A stretch of 58,607 nucleotides of DNA, taken from assembly GCF_024733565.1 (NCBI RefSeq), contig NZ_JANIOC010000022.1, positions 1 to 58,607 on the forward strand, in the 5' to 3' direction. The notes beneath the pieces are model-generated. The model was not told the origin of the DNA. It saw only the letters and a program-made list of their open reading frames with translations, and made no database searches. This DNA is from Rossellomorea sp. SC111 (lineage in GTDB: Bacteria; Bacillota; Bacilli; Bacillales; Bacillaceae_B). Below are positions 18,981-27,287 of the stretch, in pieces; position 1 is the first letter of the stretch, and the number at the start of each line of letters is the position of its first letter. Both the position numbers and the translations under genes were made by a program.

Positions 18981-19377
18981 TTTTTATCACCTTGCCAGAG
19001 GCTGTAGAGGTAAACGAAATAGACGGAGTTGCCCCCCCAGGAAAGATCTTCTTCGGAAGAAATACTAAATCAATTTCCACATCAACACTCGTGGTAAAAT
19101 CCTTATTAGCCATACCTGACGCTCCCGAAAAGGTTAAATACGATCCCCCGGCATTGACGATTTTTTTCGCCGCCTCCGTCGCCTCAACTGAATCTTCAGT
19201 AATCGAATACACCTTGGCAGCTTCGTTTGCGGCCGATTGAGCAACCACGACGGCTTGTACGCTTACGATGAGCTGCCAGGCAATCATGACGACCAGCAGG
19301 ATAAAGGGGAGTATCCCTAAAAATTCAATAGTGGATGAACCTTCTTCACTTTTCAGTTTGTCTTTCAGCTTAAACAT
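18970..19377 (-). CDS. TadE-like pseudopilin
   Basis: 135 residues. The N-terminus has the class III signal: SEEG (G13) then SSTIEF with Glu at +5 (E18), followed by a single hydrophobic helix (LGILPFILLVVMIAWQLIV) and a small extracellular domain. This is the TadE pseudopilin layout. Cleavage by a prepilin peptidase after G13 is expected, but no such enzyme is encoded in the window. Upstream is the polytopic membrane protein; the TadG-like gene follows with overlap. Confidence 0.85.
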   Translation of the reverse strand: MFKLKDKLKSEEGSSTIEFLGILPFILLVVMIAWQLIVSVQAVVVAQSAANEAAKVYSITEDSVEATEAAKKIVNAGGSYLTFSGASGMANKDFTTSVDVEIDLVFLPKKIFPGGATPSISFTSTASGKVIKNES

Positions 19378-19395
19378 AACCCTCTCACATCCTCA

Positions 19396-20088
19396 CTACA
19401 CAAGCTTTCGTAATCCTGCTCTCCACTTTAATGTGTAGGTTGTTAATAACACTAAAAAAACAGGGTAGAATATCATATTAGTAATCATTTGCACGCCTGC
19501 TATCGCCGCGTATGAAGAAGTAATATTTAAAATAAGCCCATTTAGAACAATTCCTACTACCATCTCTATGATTCCCCATAGTAATAGCAGCAGAATAATC
19601 TTAATGAACTTCTTTTTGAACAATAGACCTGCTTCTTTAATAGACTTCCACACCGATTTGTTGTCTACTATTGCAATGATTGGAGCCGTGATGAACACAG
19701 CCATAATCACAATCCCTGGAATAATAAAAAATGCAAAACCTATTATTGATAGAATGCTGATCAGGCAAGCAAAGAGAAAAATAGGAAAGCCCTTTACTAC
19801 AAAAGTATATAAAGCGTTTCGCAGAGAATTCTCCCTGCCTTCTAATTCGTTGAACGTATATTTCACAAATGGAATTTGAGCGTAAATGAAAAACAGAATG
19901 GTAAAAAGGGCATAATAAATATCCGCTACAGAATAGATTGTCCCTACGTTGGGAGTAACTGCATAGATATAATTCGTAATAAGAGAATGCAATAACAATA
20001 ACGGTAATTGTACACATAGAATGATCACTAAAATCTTCTCAAACCTTTCCCCGATAAATGAGAAAGTGTGTCTTATTGGCTTATCCAT
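19396..20088 (-). CDS. Polytopic membrane protein of the tad operon (YciC-like)
   Basis: 230 residues with about six hydrophobic segments. The overall look (a GxxIMAVFITAPIIAIVDN block and KSIKEAGLLFKKKFIKIILLLL) resembles the YciC/glycerophosphodiesterase-type membrane domain group, but the match is only by appearance. It begins 12 nt after the coiled-coil gene and ends 18 nt before tadE, so co-transcription is likely. A role as a membrane-platform or channel subunit is speculation. Confidence 0.6.
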   Translation of the reverse strand: MDKPIRHTFSFIGERFEKILVIILCVQLPLLLLHSLITNYIYAVTPNVGTIYSVADIYYALFTILFFIYAQIPFVKYTFNELEGRENSLRNALYTFVVKGFPIFLFACLISILSIIGFAFFIIPGIVIMAVFITAPIIAIVDNKSVWKSIKEAGLLFKKKFIKIILLLLLWGIIEMVVGIVLNGLILNITSSYAAIAGVQMITNMIFYPVFLVLLTTYTLKWRAGLRKLV

Positions 20089-20099
20089 ATTATCTCACC

Positions 20100-20903
20100 T
20101 CAGGGTTTTGGGTAGCGTAGATCTTGTTTGTAGCGCGGGAGTTTTTCTTTTCCAATTTTCCTCATGTCGTTTGAAATTATCTCCACTTGTTCATGTGCTG
20201 GTAAGTGAGCAATTTCTTTTTCAGGTCCAAAATCTTTAATGCTCCTCTTTGTGTCATCTATATTATTTGAAATTTCTTTTAAGACTGTCTGATCATATTC
20301 TGATAGTTTTTGAACCAGATTCAATCTCTTCATTTCTTTATACATATTCCTTAAGTCATTAAAAGACTCAATTAATGTTTTACCTTGAAGATACTGAAGT
20401 CTATTTACATGAGACATAGCTTCAATTACCTTACTCTCTTCTTGTTCATCTAAGGTATTGTGAACCAATATATGATTATCGTAATGGTGGGTATAGGTTT
20501 TTATTTTTAGTTGTAATTCTACTAAAAGGTTTTCTAATTCACTTATCTTTTCTCTACCTTTACTTAAATCATCATTCTGGTTACTCTTTAAATAATCATC
20601 TAAAACAGTATATATATTTCTAAATGACTCTGGGGAGAGATTCATTTTTGCTTTTTCAATTTCAAAAAATTTATTTACATATGCTGTAAACAAAATGAGC
20701 TTTTCAAAAGCCTTAATTGCATCATCTTCAACATATTCCCCTTCAGAAATTACTGTGTACCCCTTTAATTTATTTCCCCTTTCATAAATTGCCAGATAAT
20801 AATCTACATTATTAATCTCATAACTGAATGGGTTAATGAGTACTTTATTTTCTAAAAATTTCTTGTGCTTATTTGCTTGTTTTTTCAAGATTTCAAAATT
20901 CAT
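20100..20903 (-). CDS. Coiled-coil cytoplasmic protein of the tad operon, unknown family
   Basis: 267 residues, no signal peptide or TM segment. The first ~60 residues form an alpha/beta part (NVDYYLAIYERGNKLKGYTV), followed by long amphipathic helices rich in Lys/Glu/Leu suggesting coiled coils. The C-terminus is short and basic, with prolines (PRYKQDLRYPKP). I do not recognise the family. It follows the Trp/Gly repeat gene after a G5/C6 hairpin and precedes the membrane protein by 12 nt. A cytoplasmic partner of the pilus platform or a chaperone for the repeat protein is conceivable. Confidence 0.6.
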   Translation of the reverse strand: MNFEILKKQANKHKKFLENKVLINPFSYEINNVDYYLAIYERGNKLKGYTVISEGEYVEDDAIKAFEKLILFTAYVNKFFEIEKAKMNLSPESFRNIYTVLDDYLKSNQNDDLSKGREKISELENLLVELQLKIKTYTHHYDNHILVHNTLDEQEESKVIEAMSHVNRLQYLQGKTLIESFNDLRNMYKEMKRLNLVQKLSEYDQTVLKEISNNIDDTKRSIKDFGPEKEIAHLPAHEQVEIISNDMRKIGKEKLPRYKQDLRYPKP

Positions 20904-20926
20904 TTATGTGGCTCCTAACTATTCAA

Positions 20927-20942
20927 GGGGGACTAGCCCCCC
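20927..20942 (-). other. Short GC hairpin between two tad-operon genes
   Basis: GGGGG-ACTAG-CCCCCC gives a 5-bp all-GC stem in an AT-rich gap, 8 nt past the repeat-protein stop and just before the ribosome binding site of the coiled-coil gene. It has no T-run, so it is more likely an mRNA-stability or translation element than a terminator. Confidence 0.4.
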
Positions 20943-20949
20943 TATTTAA

Positions 20950-22254
20950 TTAACTAAACCATCCTTTAACTTTTGATATTCCTTTTCCAATGGCTTTAGC
21001 AGTGTTTTTTACTGGGTCTTTTGCGAATTTTTTTATACCACTCCAATTGTCGGCCACAAGCTTGGTTAACTTAGAAGCTCCCCAAATAGCTGCACCACCG
21101 GCAATCATTACTGCCCCAGCTGCTTGACCACCTGGAAAGGCAGCAGTTACTACTCCTGCGTTCATTAGTAAATCACCAAGGTTACTTGATGCCTCTGCAA
21201 CAGCTGATACTTTCTTATTTCCGGCTACATCTGAATTCAATACATCATATGCTTTAGCACCATTAAAACCAAGCTCAAATGCTGAATAACCTGCACCCAC
21301 CGCAGCTGTGGCAAAGTTAAATTTGGATATGGACCCTACCTTTGATAATCCCGAAAGTAAATCACTAGCATTGTCAGTGGCCGTCAATACTCCTCGAGCT
21401 CCACTTTGAGCGTCATCTAAATTTCTAACGGTCTTTAAAATTTGGTAATCTTTTATTGCACCAACTGCATCTATTGTTTTTAAAGTCCCATCATGAATAT
21501 CGGCTATTCCATTCACGAATCCTGGCGTTTTATCCCCTAAACCAACTTTTACTCCATTAAGAACTAAAGAAGAAAAGAATGTACCATTCGGTCTATATCC
21601 ATTGGGATTAGCTTCAAAATCAAAGTTCATAAATTCACTTATCATATTCACTTGTCCGCCAACGACATCATTACTTAAGTATTTGGCTACCTCATACCCC
21701 ATCGGAAGTTTAATATCCGTTGGATCACCACTAAATGAGCTAGCCGTTTCCCCTCCACGAGGATTCGTAGGGTCTCCTTCAAATGATCGGCCATTCGTGC
21801 CATTTCCATCAAAGGGATTTCCGTTTGTATCATAGCCTACAAACGGGTTTCCATTCGTTCCATTACCGTTAAAAGGATTCCCGTCCGTTCCATTACCCTG
21901 AAACCCGTTTGGCGTCCAACCATTCATTACCCAAGGATCCATATACCAGGGCGCGTTAGACCAATCAAACCCTTCCCAGGATTGTCCATTCGTTCCTTGG
22001 CCATTTGTTCCCTGACCTTCAGTACCGTTACCTTCCCAATCATTTCCCTGTGTTGACTTACCTTCCCACGGATCCCCTTCCCATTTGAATTGCTGAGGGT
22101 CCCACGGGCTTCCTTCCCAAGAATCACCTGTCCACGGATTCCCGTTCCACGGCTTGATGGTGGCACTTGCGTATATAGGCAAGGAAAATGATTGGAAAAG
22201 AACGATGAGTAGAGCCAACAGTACAAAAACCTTTTTGGTCAGTCTTTCCATCAT
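20950..22254 (-). CDS. Secreted Trp/Gly/Asn-repeat protein, Tad-locus associated
   Basis: 434 residues. An N-terminal signal peptide (hydrophobic VFVLLALLIVLFQSF, cleavage probably near SLPIYASA) is followed by residues ~38-165 made of degenerate short repeats: early units of the type GDPWEG/GNDWEG and later units of the type GNGTNGNPF. After a GGETASSFSGDP hinge comes a non-repetitive C-terminal part (~190-434) with small-residue hydrophobic helices (FPGGQAAGAVMIAGGAAIWG) and a basic tail (AKAIGKGISKVKGWF). No sorting motif (LPxTG) is visible. It lies inside the tad operon between VWA lipoprotein C and the coiled-coil gene. I do not recognise the family; a surface or exported pilus-associated protein is plausible. 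Confidence 0.7.
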   Translation of the reverse strand: MMERLTKKVFVLLALLIVLFQSFSLPIYASATIKPWNGNPWTGDSWEGSPWDPQQFKWEGDPWEGKSTQGNDWEGNGTEGQGTNGQGTNGQSWEGFDWSNAPWYMDPWVMNGWTPNGFQGNGTDGNPFNGNGTNGNPFVGYDTNGNPFDGNGTNGRSFEGDPTNPRGGETASSFSGDPTDIKLPMGYEVAKYLSNDVVGGQVNMISEFMNFDFEANPNGYRPNGTFFSSLVLNGVKVGLGDKTPGFVNGIADIHDGTLKTIDAVGAIKDYQILKTVRNLDDAQSGARGVLTATDNASDLLSGLSKVGSISKFNFATAAVGAGYSAFELGFNGAKAYDVLNSDVAGNKKVSAVAEASSNLGDLLMNAGVVTAAFPGGQAAGAVMIAGGAAIWGASKLTKLVADNWSGIKKFAKDPVKNTAKAIGKGISKVKGWFS

Positions 22255-22311
22255 CGTTCCATTTCCTTTCTATGTGTAAGGTTTTATGCTTTACTCATCG
22301 ATGTATAATTT

Positions 22312-23694
22312 CTAATTGGTATTCGTGTTGTATTTTTCGTTAATTTCTTTTCTTAAATCATCAATATTTTTATCTCTACTCATTTCCAGATCTTCTTTTA
22401 TTTTCTTTTCGGACTCGTCGACTATATCTTTTGCCTTATTTTTTCGTTCCATAAGTTCTTTCTTTTGTTCAATAGTAATCACATCTTCTAAAGAAAGATC
22501 AGCAATGATCCCATATAAATTATTATTTTGGATGTCTGCCATTAATGAATAATCATTTGTATAGCTTAGGATGTCAAAGTTTGCGTCTACTTTTTTGGCA
22601 TCAGCATCATTGAGTGCGTCATCTTTCCAATCTTCCCAACTCTCTAAAACATCCTTTGCACGATCAAATTCTTCTTCCAGTTGTTTAGCATTGGTCACTG
22701 TTGTATAAACCCCGTTTGTGTTATCAGCCAGAGATTTCAATTGCTTTTGGGCAGCGCTATCCACATTAAATCCGATGACATTGACAATTGGTTTAATATT
22801 AGAATCAGCAAAGGTTTTAGCATATTCAACAGGATTTCCGTCACAAGTCTCGATCCCATCACTTACAAGATAAATTAGATTCGTATTATCCTTTGAATCG
22901 TATTTGCTGAACGCTTCTTTGGAAGCCTTCAATGCCCCTTCAATAGGAGTCCAGCCACTCGGTTCAAAACTGTTTAATGCTTTATCAAATTGCTCTTTAT
23001 TATACTTATCAAACCCATATACCTGTTCCACACTGGAGCAACTCATTTTTTTGTCTTGATCCGAGCCAGATCCTTTATGGCCATAGACCCTTAGAGATAC
23101 GTTGGCTTCTTCAGGAGCGGTGGACAGGAAGTCATTAATGGCTTGTTTTGCAAGGTCCATTTGAGTTTTACCTTCCACATCATTCTTCATGCTCCCACTT
23201 GAATCCAATATTATTTCAATATTGTAATTGTCTTTAAATTGGTATCTTTCATCGGTAGTATTGGGAGTACCTGACATGCTGTATTCCCACTTTTTCACAA
23301 GGTCTTGGGGGTCAGGGAAATCAACCGCTGCTAATGAATATAGATACTTAAAATATTGATCGTACTCTTCCTCACTTGGATCCTCACTTAGTGATGGAGC
23401 ATTTTTCACCTCTTTAAACAAGGTAGGTTCGAATTCTTCACTCCTAATGGGTTCCCCAAAAAATTTTCCTGGTAATTGGCTAATAACTTCCTCTGCTGAA
23501 TTAGGTACCTTAGGAATACTACTGTAAAAACTTTCAGCCTCTTCTTCGTTATTCTCTTTGTCCGACGTCTTTTTTTCTTTGTTATCCTTTTGCTCTACCT
23601 TACTTTGGCTGGAAGGTTTCTCATTCTGCTTCTCGCTATTACACCCTGACAATACAACTGCTAGCGCGAGCAGAATAAAGAGGTGCTTTCTCAT
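22312..23694 (-). CDS. VWA-domain lipoprotein C, Tad-locus associated
   Basis: 460 residues; third paralogue of the set. Lipobox VLSGC (C18), then a highly charged Lys/Glu/Ser linker, then the VWA domain with MIDAS DSSGSM, GWTP and VSDGIE. The two conserved cysteines (KMSC, IETC) and the shared C-terminal INEKYNTN are present. AAGGGGGA precedes the ATG. It sits between flp and the repeat-protein gene, inside the tad gene order, which ties this protein family to the pilus more firmly than the two copies downstream. Confidence 0.87.
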   Translation of the reverse strand: MRKHLFILLALAVVLSGCNSEKQNEKPSSQSKVEQKDNKEKKTSDKENNEEEAESFYSSIPKVPNSAEEVISQLPGKFFGEPIRSEEFEPTLFKEVKNAPSLSEDPSEEEYDQYFKYLYSLAAVDFPDPQDLVKKWEYSMSGTPNTTDERYQFKDNYNIEIILDSSGSMKNDVEGKTQMDLAKQAINDFLSTAPEEANVSLRVYGHKGSGSDQDKKMSCSSVEQVYGFDKYNKEQFDKALNSFEPSGWTPIEGALKASKEAFSKYDSKDNTNLIYLVSDGIETCDGNPVEYAKTFADSNIKPIVNVIGFNVDSAAQKQLKSLADNTNGVYTTVTNAKQLEEEFDRAKDVLESWEDWKDDALNDADAKKVDANFDILSYTNDYSLMADIQNNNLYGIIADLSLEDVITIEQKKELMERKNKAKDIVDESEKKIKEDLEMSRDKNIDDLRKEINEKYNTNTN

Positions 23695-23793
23695 GCATAT
23701 CCCCCTTGATGAAAATCACTATATTTTTTGGATATTCATTGAAATTCTTATGCTTGGTGGTTAACCTTATTCATCTATCCAATTGAAGAGGAA

Positions 23794-24012
23794 TTAATTT
23801 CCTCCAATTGAATCAATCATTCCTGAAATTTTCTCTACTACAGCGTCCCCGATTGTCGTATCATCCGCAAACGCCTGGGAAATAACCCCAACCAAAATAA
23901 CAATGACCGCTGCAATCCCAATCCATTCCAACGTTTGAGATCCTCTTTCGTTGCGAATCATTCCATCCAATTTAATTGAGCATTTTGTGTAAAGTTCTGT
24001 TAGTTTTTTCAT
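23794..24012 (-). CDS. flp: Flp-type pilin (type IVb prepilin)
   Basis: 72 residues. Leader ending ...RNERG (G24), then SQTLEW with Glu at +5 (E29) and a 19-residue hydrophobic helix (IGIAAVIVILVGVISQAFA). The mature form is about 48 residues, a normal size for Flp pilins. TGGAGGAA precedes the ATG. It directly follows tadC and is the likely major subunit of the pilus. No typical Tyr next to Glu (Flp EY motif) is present; Trp takes that place (EW), which is a variation of the canonical motif. Confidence 0.87.
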   Translation of the reverse strand: MKKLTELYTKCSIKLDGMIRNERGSQTLEWIGIAAVIVILVGVISQAFADDTTIGDAVVEKISGMIDSIGGN

Positions 24013-24029
24013 GATTAATTTCCTCCATT

Positions 24030-24971
24030 TTAAAAGTTATTAAATAGTTTAATGATGCTGTTCTCCCCGTATATTAAATTCAGTAACATCAGCCCGGCAA
24101 TCATAAGTATTGATACCGGCGCCACTACGAATGTGGTGACGAGTGTTACTTTCGGGGAAGCTTTAGCTGCAAGTTCTTTTACTTGTTCTTCTCTGAACTG
24201 TCTCATGTCTTCTGCTTGGACTTTGAAGGTCGTGGCGATTGGGACACCGAGCTTCAATCCTTGCATCAGGGCCTTGATGAGACTTTGAAACTCAGGGTTA
24301 TCGTTTCTTTCCAGTAAATTGCGATAGGCGGTTTCTCTTTGTACCCCCAGGTCGATTTCATGATTGAATCGTGAGAACTCTTCCCTGAGAGGACCGTCAA
24401 AGAACCGTATCACCTCCCTTAAAGCTTGGTCTAAGCTGACACCTGCCTGCAGGCTGGTGCTGATGGTATCTAAAAAATCGGGTAAATCATGCCTCAATGC
24501 TTCTTGTCGCTTTTTTGCCTGATTTCTCACCAGGACGATCGGCAGGAAATAGCCAATCACCGGATTGAGAATCAATGCATATTGAGAGAATGGTAGACCA
24601 ATCACTAGGGATAGGACCCCTGAGATAAACCCGATCAATAGTAAAACAATTTTCATTCCCTGAAATCTTTCAACGGTTAATCCGTATCTATTACCGGATT
24701 TTCGCAGCCAGTCTTTGACATCGTGATTTTCACTGAAGAAATTGATTCGTTGTCCAAGATCTGAGAATTCATCTGCATATTTGGTTAACTTTTGAACCAT
24801 GCTGGTTTTGTTTTTCTTTTTTGACTTCTTTTCAAAAGCACTTACTTCCGTCGTATCCGATATATGTTCTAGTAACATACGCTTTTCTTTCAGGTAGACT
24901 GAATAATGGCGTATCGCTATGACAAACGTGATCCAGAAAACAATGATTGATAAAATAATTATGGCATCCAT
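24030..24971 (-). CDS. tadC: TadC inner-membrane platform protein
   Basis: 313 residues, T2SSF-type membrane protein. Hydrophobic segments occur at the N-terminus, in the middle and at the C-terminus, with the cytoplasmic F domain recognisable by LPDFLDTISTSLQAGVSL and ALMQGLKLGVPIATT. TadB and TadC form the membrane platform on which the TadA ATPase works. The start lies 3 nt after the tadB stop, with AAGGTG upstream. Confidence 0.9.
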   Translation of the reverse strand: MDAIIILSIIVFWITFVIAIRHYSVYLKEKRMLLEHISDTTEVSAFEKKSKKKNKTSMVQKLTKYADEFSDLGQRINFFSENHDVKDWLRKSGNRYGLTVERFQGMKIVLLLIGFISGVLSLVIGLPFSQYALILNPVIGYFLPIVLVRNQAKKRQEALRHDLPDFLDTISTSLQAGVSLDQALREVIRFFDGPLREEFSRFNHEIDLGVQRETAYRNLLERNDNPEFQSLIKALMQGLKLGVPIATTFKVQAEDMRQFREEQVKELAAKASPKVTLVTTFVVAPVSILMIAGLMLLNLIYGENSIIKLFNNF

Positions 24972-24974
24972 GGG

Positions 24975-25907
24975 CTACACCTTTATATTCGTTATTTTTC
25001 TGATTAGGAAGAAAGAGAGTACGATTCCTGAGAGAAAGAGGACCAGGATTATCATGCCCGGTACTGTTCTCAAAGAATCGGTAAACCCTTCAATGATATT
25101 GTTCATCATCAACACGATAAAGATCGGCATGGCTGGAACAAGGATGGAAATATACCGTTGTTCGGAGGTCATCGTTTTAATGGTTTGATTCAACACTTTA
25201 CGGTCTTCCAGGGTGTTGGACATAGAGTCCAGTGTTGTCGCCAAGTTTCCCCCCGTTTTCTTCTGAATGAGGATGGTCGCGATGAACAGTTGAAACTCCC
25301 TGGATTTATTTCGCTGTTGGATGGACCTTAATGCCACTTCAAGAGGTACTCCGAGTTTGAGTTCATTCGCTAGCCGCTTAAACTCTTCTCCCGCTGGAGC
25401 ACTTACTTCCCGCGCCACCATTTCAATTCCTTGATTGATTGTGAGTCCCGACCTGGCACCGTTACCGAGTAATCGGCAGATGTCGGCAAGCTGACTGTTA
25501 AAACGTTCTTCATACTTATTCTTTCTTAAGTAGAATAATAGAAAGTGGGAAGCGAGAAGAATTCCAGGAATCAGTAGGAGTACTAGATTCAAAGGCAATT
25601 TAAAAATATTGAATAACAGGACCAGGAGCACCAAGGCACCTAATATATGAACCCCTAAATATTCAGATGGGAGGAGGGCGATATTTGAGCTTTGCAGCTT
25701 TAGCGCCAACGGCTTTGCCGTCTCAGATTGATCAAATTTATCTCCTACCACACTGATGGAGCTCTTTCGCTTTTGCTCCGGGTACCACGTGTTGACCTTC
25801 TGCTTCCATTCTTTCTTCTGATTCCGGTAGCCCAGAAGGAAGTATAGTCCCCAGAGCAGGAAGAGGACAGCTAAACTATAAAGAATAGATACCGTCATTA
25901 GCGGCAT
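24975..25907 (-). CDS. tadB: TadB inner-membrane platform protein
   Basis: 310 residues, T2SSF family; paralogue of TadC. Two TM segments occur near the N-terminus and around residues 90-125, with more at the C-terminus. The F domain shows LGNGARSGLTINQGIEMV and IQKKTGGNLATTLDSM. It overlaps the end of tadA by 32 nt. The start at 25907 has AAGGAGG with 9-nt spacing, which sits inside the tadA coding end. Confidence 0.9.
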   Translation of the reverse strand: MPLMTVSILYSLAVLFLLWGLYFLLGYRNQKKEWKQKVNTWYPEQKRKSSISVVGDKFDQSETAKPLALKLQSSNIALLPSEYLGVHILGALVLLVLLFNIFKLPLNLVLLLIPGILLASHFLLFYLRKNKYEERFNSQLADICRLLGNGARSGLTINQGIEMVAREVSAPAGEEFKRLANELKLGVPLEVALRSIQQRNKSREFQLFIATILIQKKTGGNLATTLDSMSNTLEDRKVLNQTIKTMTSEQRYISILVPAMPIFIVLMMNNIIEGFTDSLRTVPGMIILVLFLSGIVLSFFLIRKITNIKV

Positions 25908-27261
25908 GGGTTACTCCCTCCTTCGGCTCAAACAGGCTGTCATCAATTTCAACACCATGGATCTTCAGACGGTTCAAGCATCTCGGGCGAATACCTGTCG
26001 GGACGAATTCTCCTACAACTTCACCATTTTTACCGATTCCGGTTCTTTCAAATATGAAAATATCCTGTACTTCGATTTTGTTATGATCATTTACATATAC
26101 TTCTGAGATATTCATGATTTTCCTTGATCCATCAGATAATCTTTCCGCTTGCACAATGAAATTGAGTGCTCCTACAATGTATTCCCGGATGATATGGGTT
26201 GGGAGATCCATCCCGGCCATTACGACCATTCCTTCTACACGGCTGATCGCATCTGAAGGGGAGTTGGCGTGGACGGTCGTAATCGACCCTTCATGACCAG
26301 TATTCATCGCTTGTAACATATCGAATGCTTCTGAACCCCTGACCTCTCCTACAATGATTCGGTCGGGACGCATACGGAGGGCATTCTTCACTAACTGCCG
26401 GATTGTGACCTCTCCTGAACCCTCAACGTTTGAAGGTCTTGCTTCCATACCGACCACACTGGATCGATTCAAGCGTAACTCAGCAGAATCCTCTATGGTT
26501 ATCACGCGTTCCTTTAAAGGAATGGACTTGGCCATGGCGTTTAATAGGGTTGTCTTCCCGCTCCCGGTTCCTCCGGAGACAAGGATATTCATTTTTGCTT
26601 GGACAATTGCCTCAAGGAAGAATGCCATCTCATTCGTAAAGGTGTTGTAATTCATGAGGTCTTCCATTTCAAATGGCGTTTTCTTGAATTTCCGGATAGA
26701 AATAAGAGTCCCATTCAAACTAATCGGTGGAATGACGGCATTTACACGGCTTCCATCCGGTAAACGGGCATCCACCATTGGAGAGCTTTCATCAATCCGT
26801 CTTCCGAGTGGGGCAACAACACGGTCAATAATGTGTCGTACATGTTCTTCGTCTTTAAATGTGATGTTCGACTTCTGTAGTTGACCATTTTTTTCTATAA
26901 ATACCTCTGATGGGCCGTTCACCAGGATTTCGGTGATGGTTTCGTCCTTTAGCAATGCTTCCAGTGGACCGAATCCTACACTTTCATCGATCAAGCGGGA
27001 GAGCATCGATTCTTTTTCATGGCTTGGAATAACAACCTTTTCTTCCGCCATGAATTGATTAATCAGCCTTTCAATCGACAGCCTTCTCTCACCATCTCGT
27101 AAACTCGTCAATTCATCTAAATTGGTTTCAGTCAATAATCTTGCTTTATAGTGTTCAATCAGCTCATCTATATAAGGATTGGATGAGCTTGATGGTACAT
27201 TCTCTTCATATTCATACTTCTTATCCGCTTTTCTTTCGGGGTTTCGTTGAAAGAGTGACAT
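25876..27261 (-). CDS. tadA: TadA/CpaF pilus assembly ATPase
   Basis: 461 residues, secretion ATPase of the VirB11/CpaF type. N-terminal helical domain, then the nucleotide-binding core: Walker A GGTGSGKTT (about 230-238), Asp box/Walker B region RIIVGEVRGSEAFD, and His box THANSPSDA. It powers polymerisation of Flp subunits on the TadB-TadC platform. GGGAGGTGG precedes the ATG. It lies between tadZ and tadB, the standard order. Confidence 0.94.
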   Translation of the reverse strand: MSLFQRNPERKADKKYEYEENVPSSSSNPYIDELIEHYKARLLTETNLDELTSLRDGERRLSIERLINQFMAEEKVVIPSHEKESMLSRLIDESVGFGPLEALLKDETITEILVNGPSEVFIEKNGQLQKSNITFKDEEHVRHIIDRVVAPLGRRIDESSPMVDARLPDGSRVNAVIPPISLNGTLISIRKFKKTPFEMEDLMNYNTFTNEMAFFLEAIVQAKMNILVSGGTGSGKTTLLNAMAKSIPLKERVITIEDSAELRLNRSSVVGMEARPSNVEGSGEVTIRQLVKNALRMRPDRIIVGEVRGSEAFDMLQAMNTGHEGSITTVHANSPSDAISRVEGMVVMAGMDLPTHIIREYIVGALNFIVQAERLSDGSRKIMNISEVYVNDHNKIEVQDIFIFERTGIGKNGEVVGEFVPTGIRPRCLNRLKIHGVEIDDSLFEPKEGVTHAANDGIYSL

Positions 27262-27287
27262 CGTTCCACCTCCCTCTGTTCAAATGT

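Noticed and set aside
21780..22150. CRISPR-like or tandem DNA repeat array
   Set aside because: The repeats are in frame, vary in length, and encode the Trp/Gly/Asn repeats of the secreted protein; no equal spacers.
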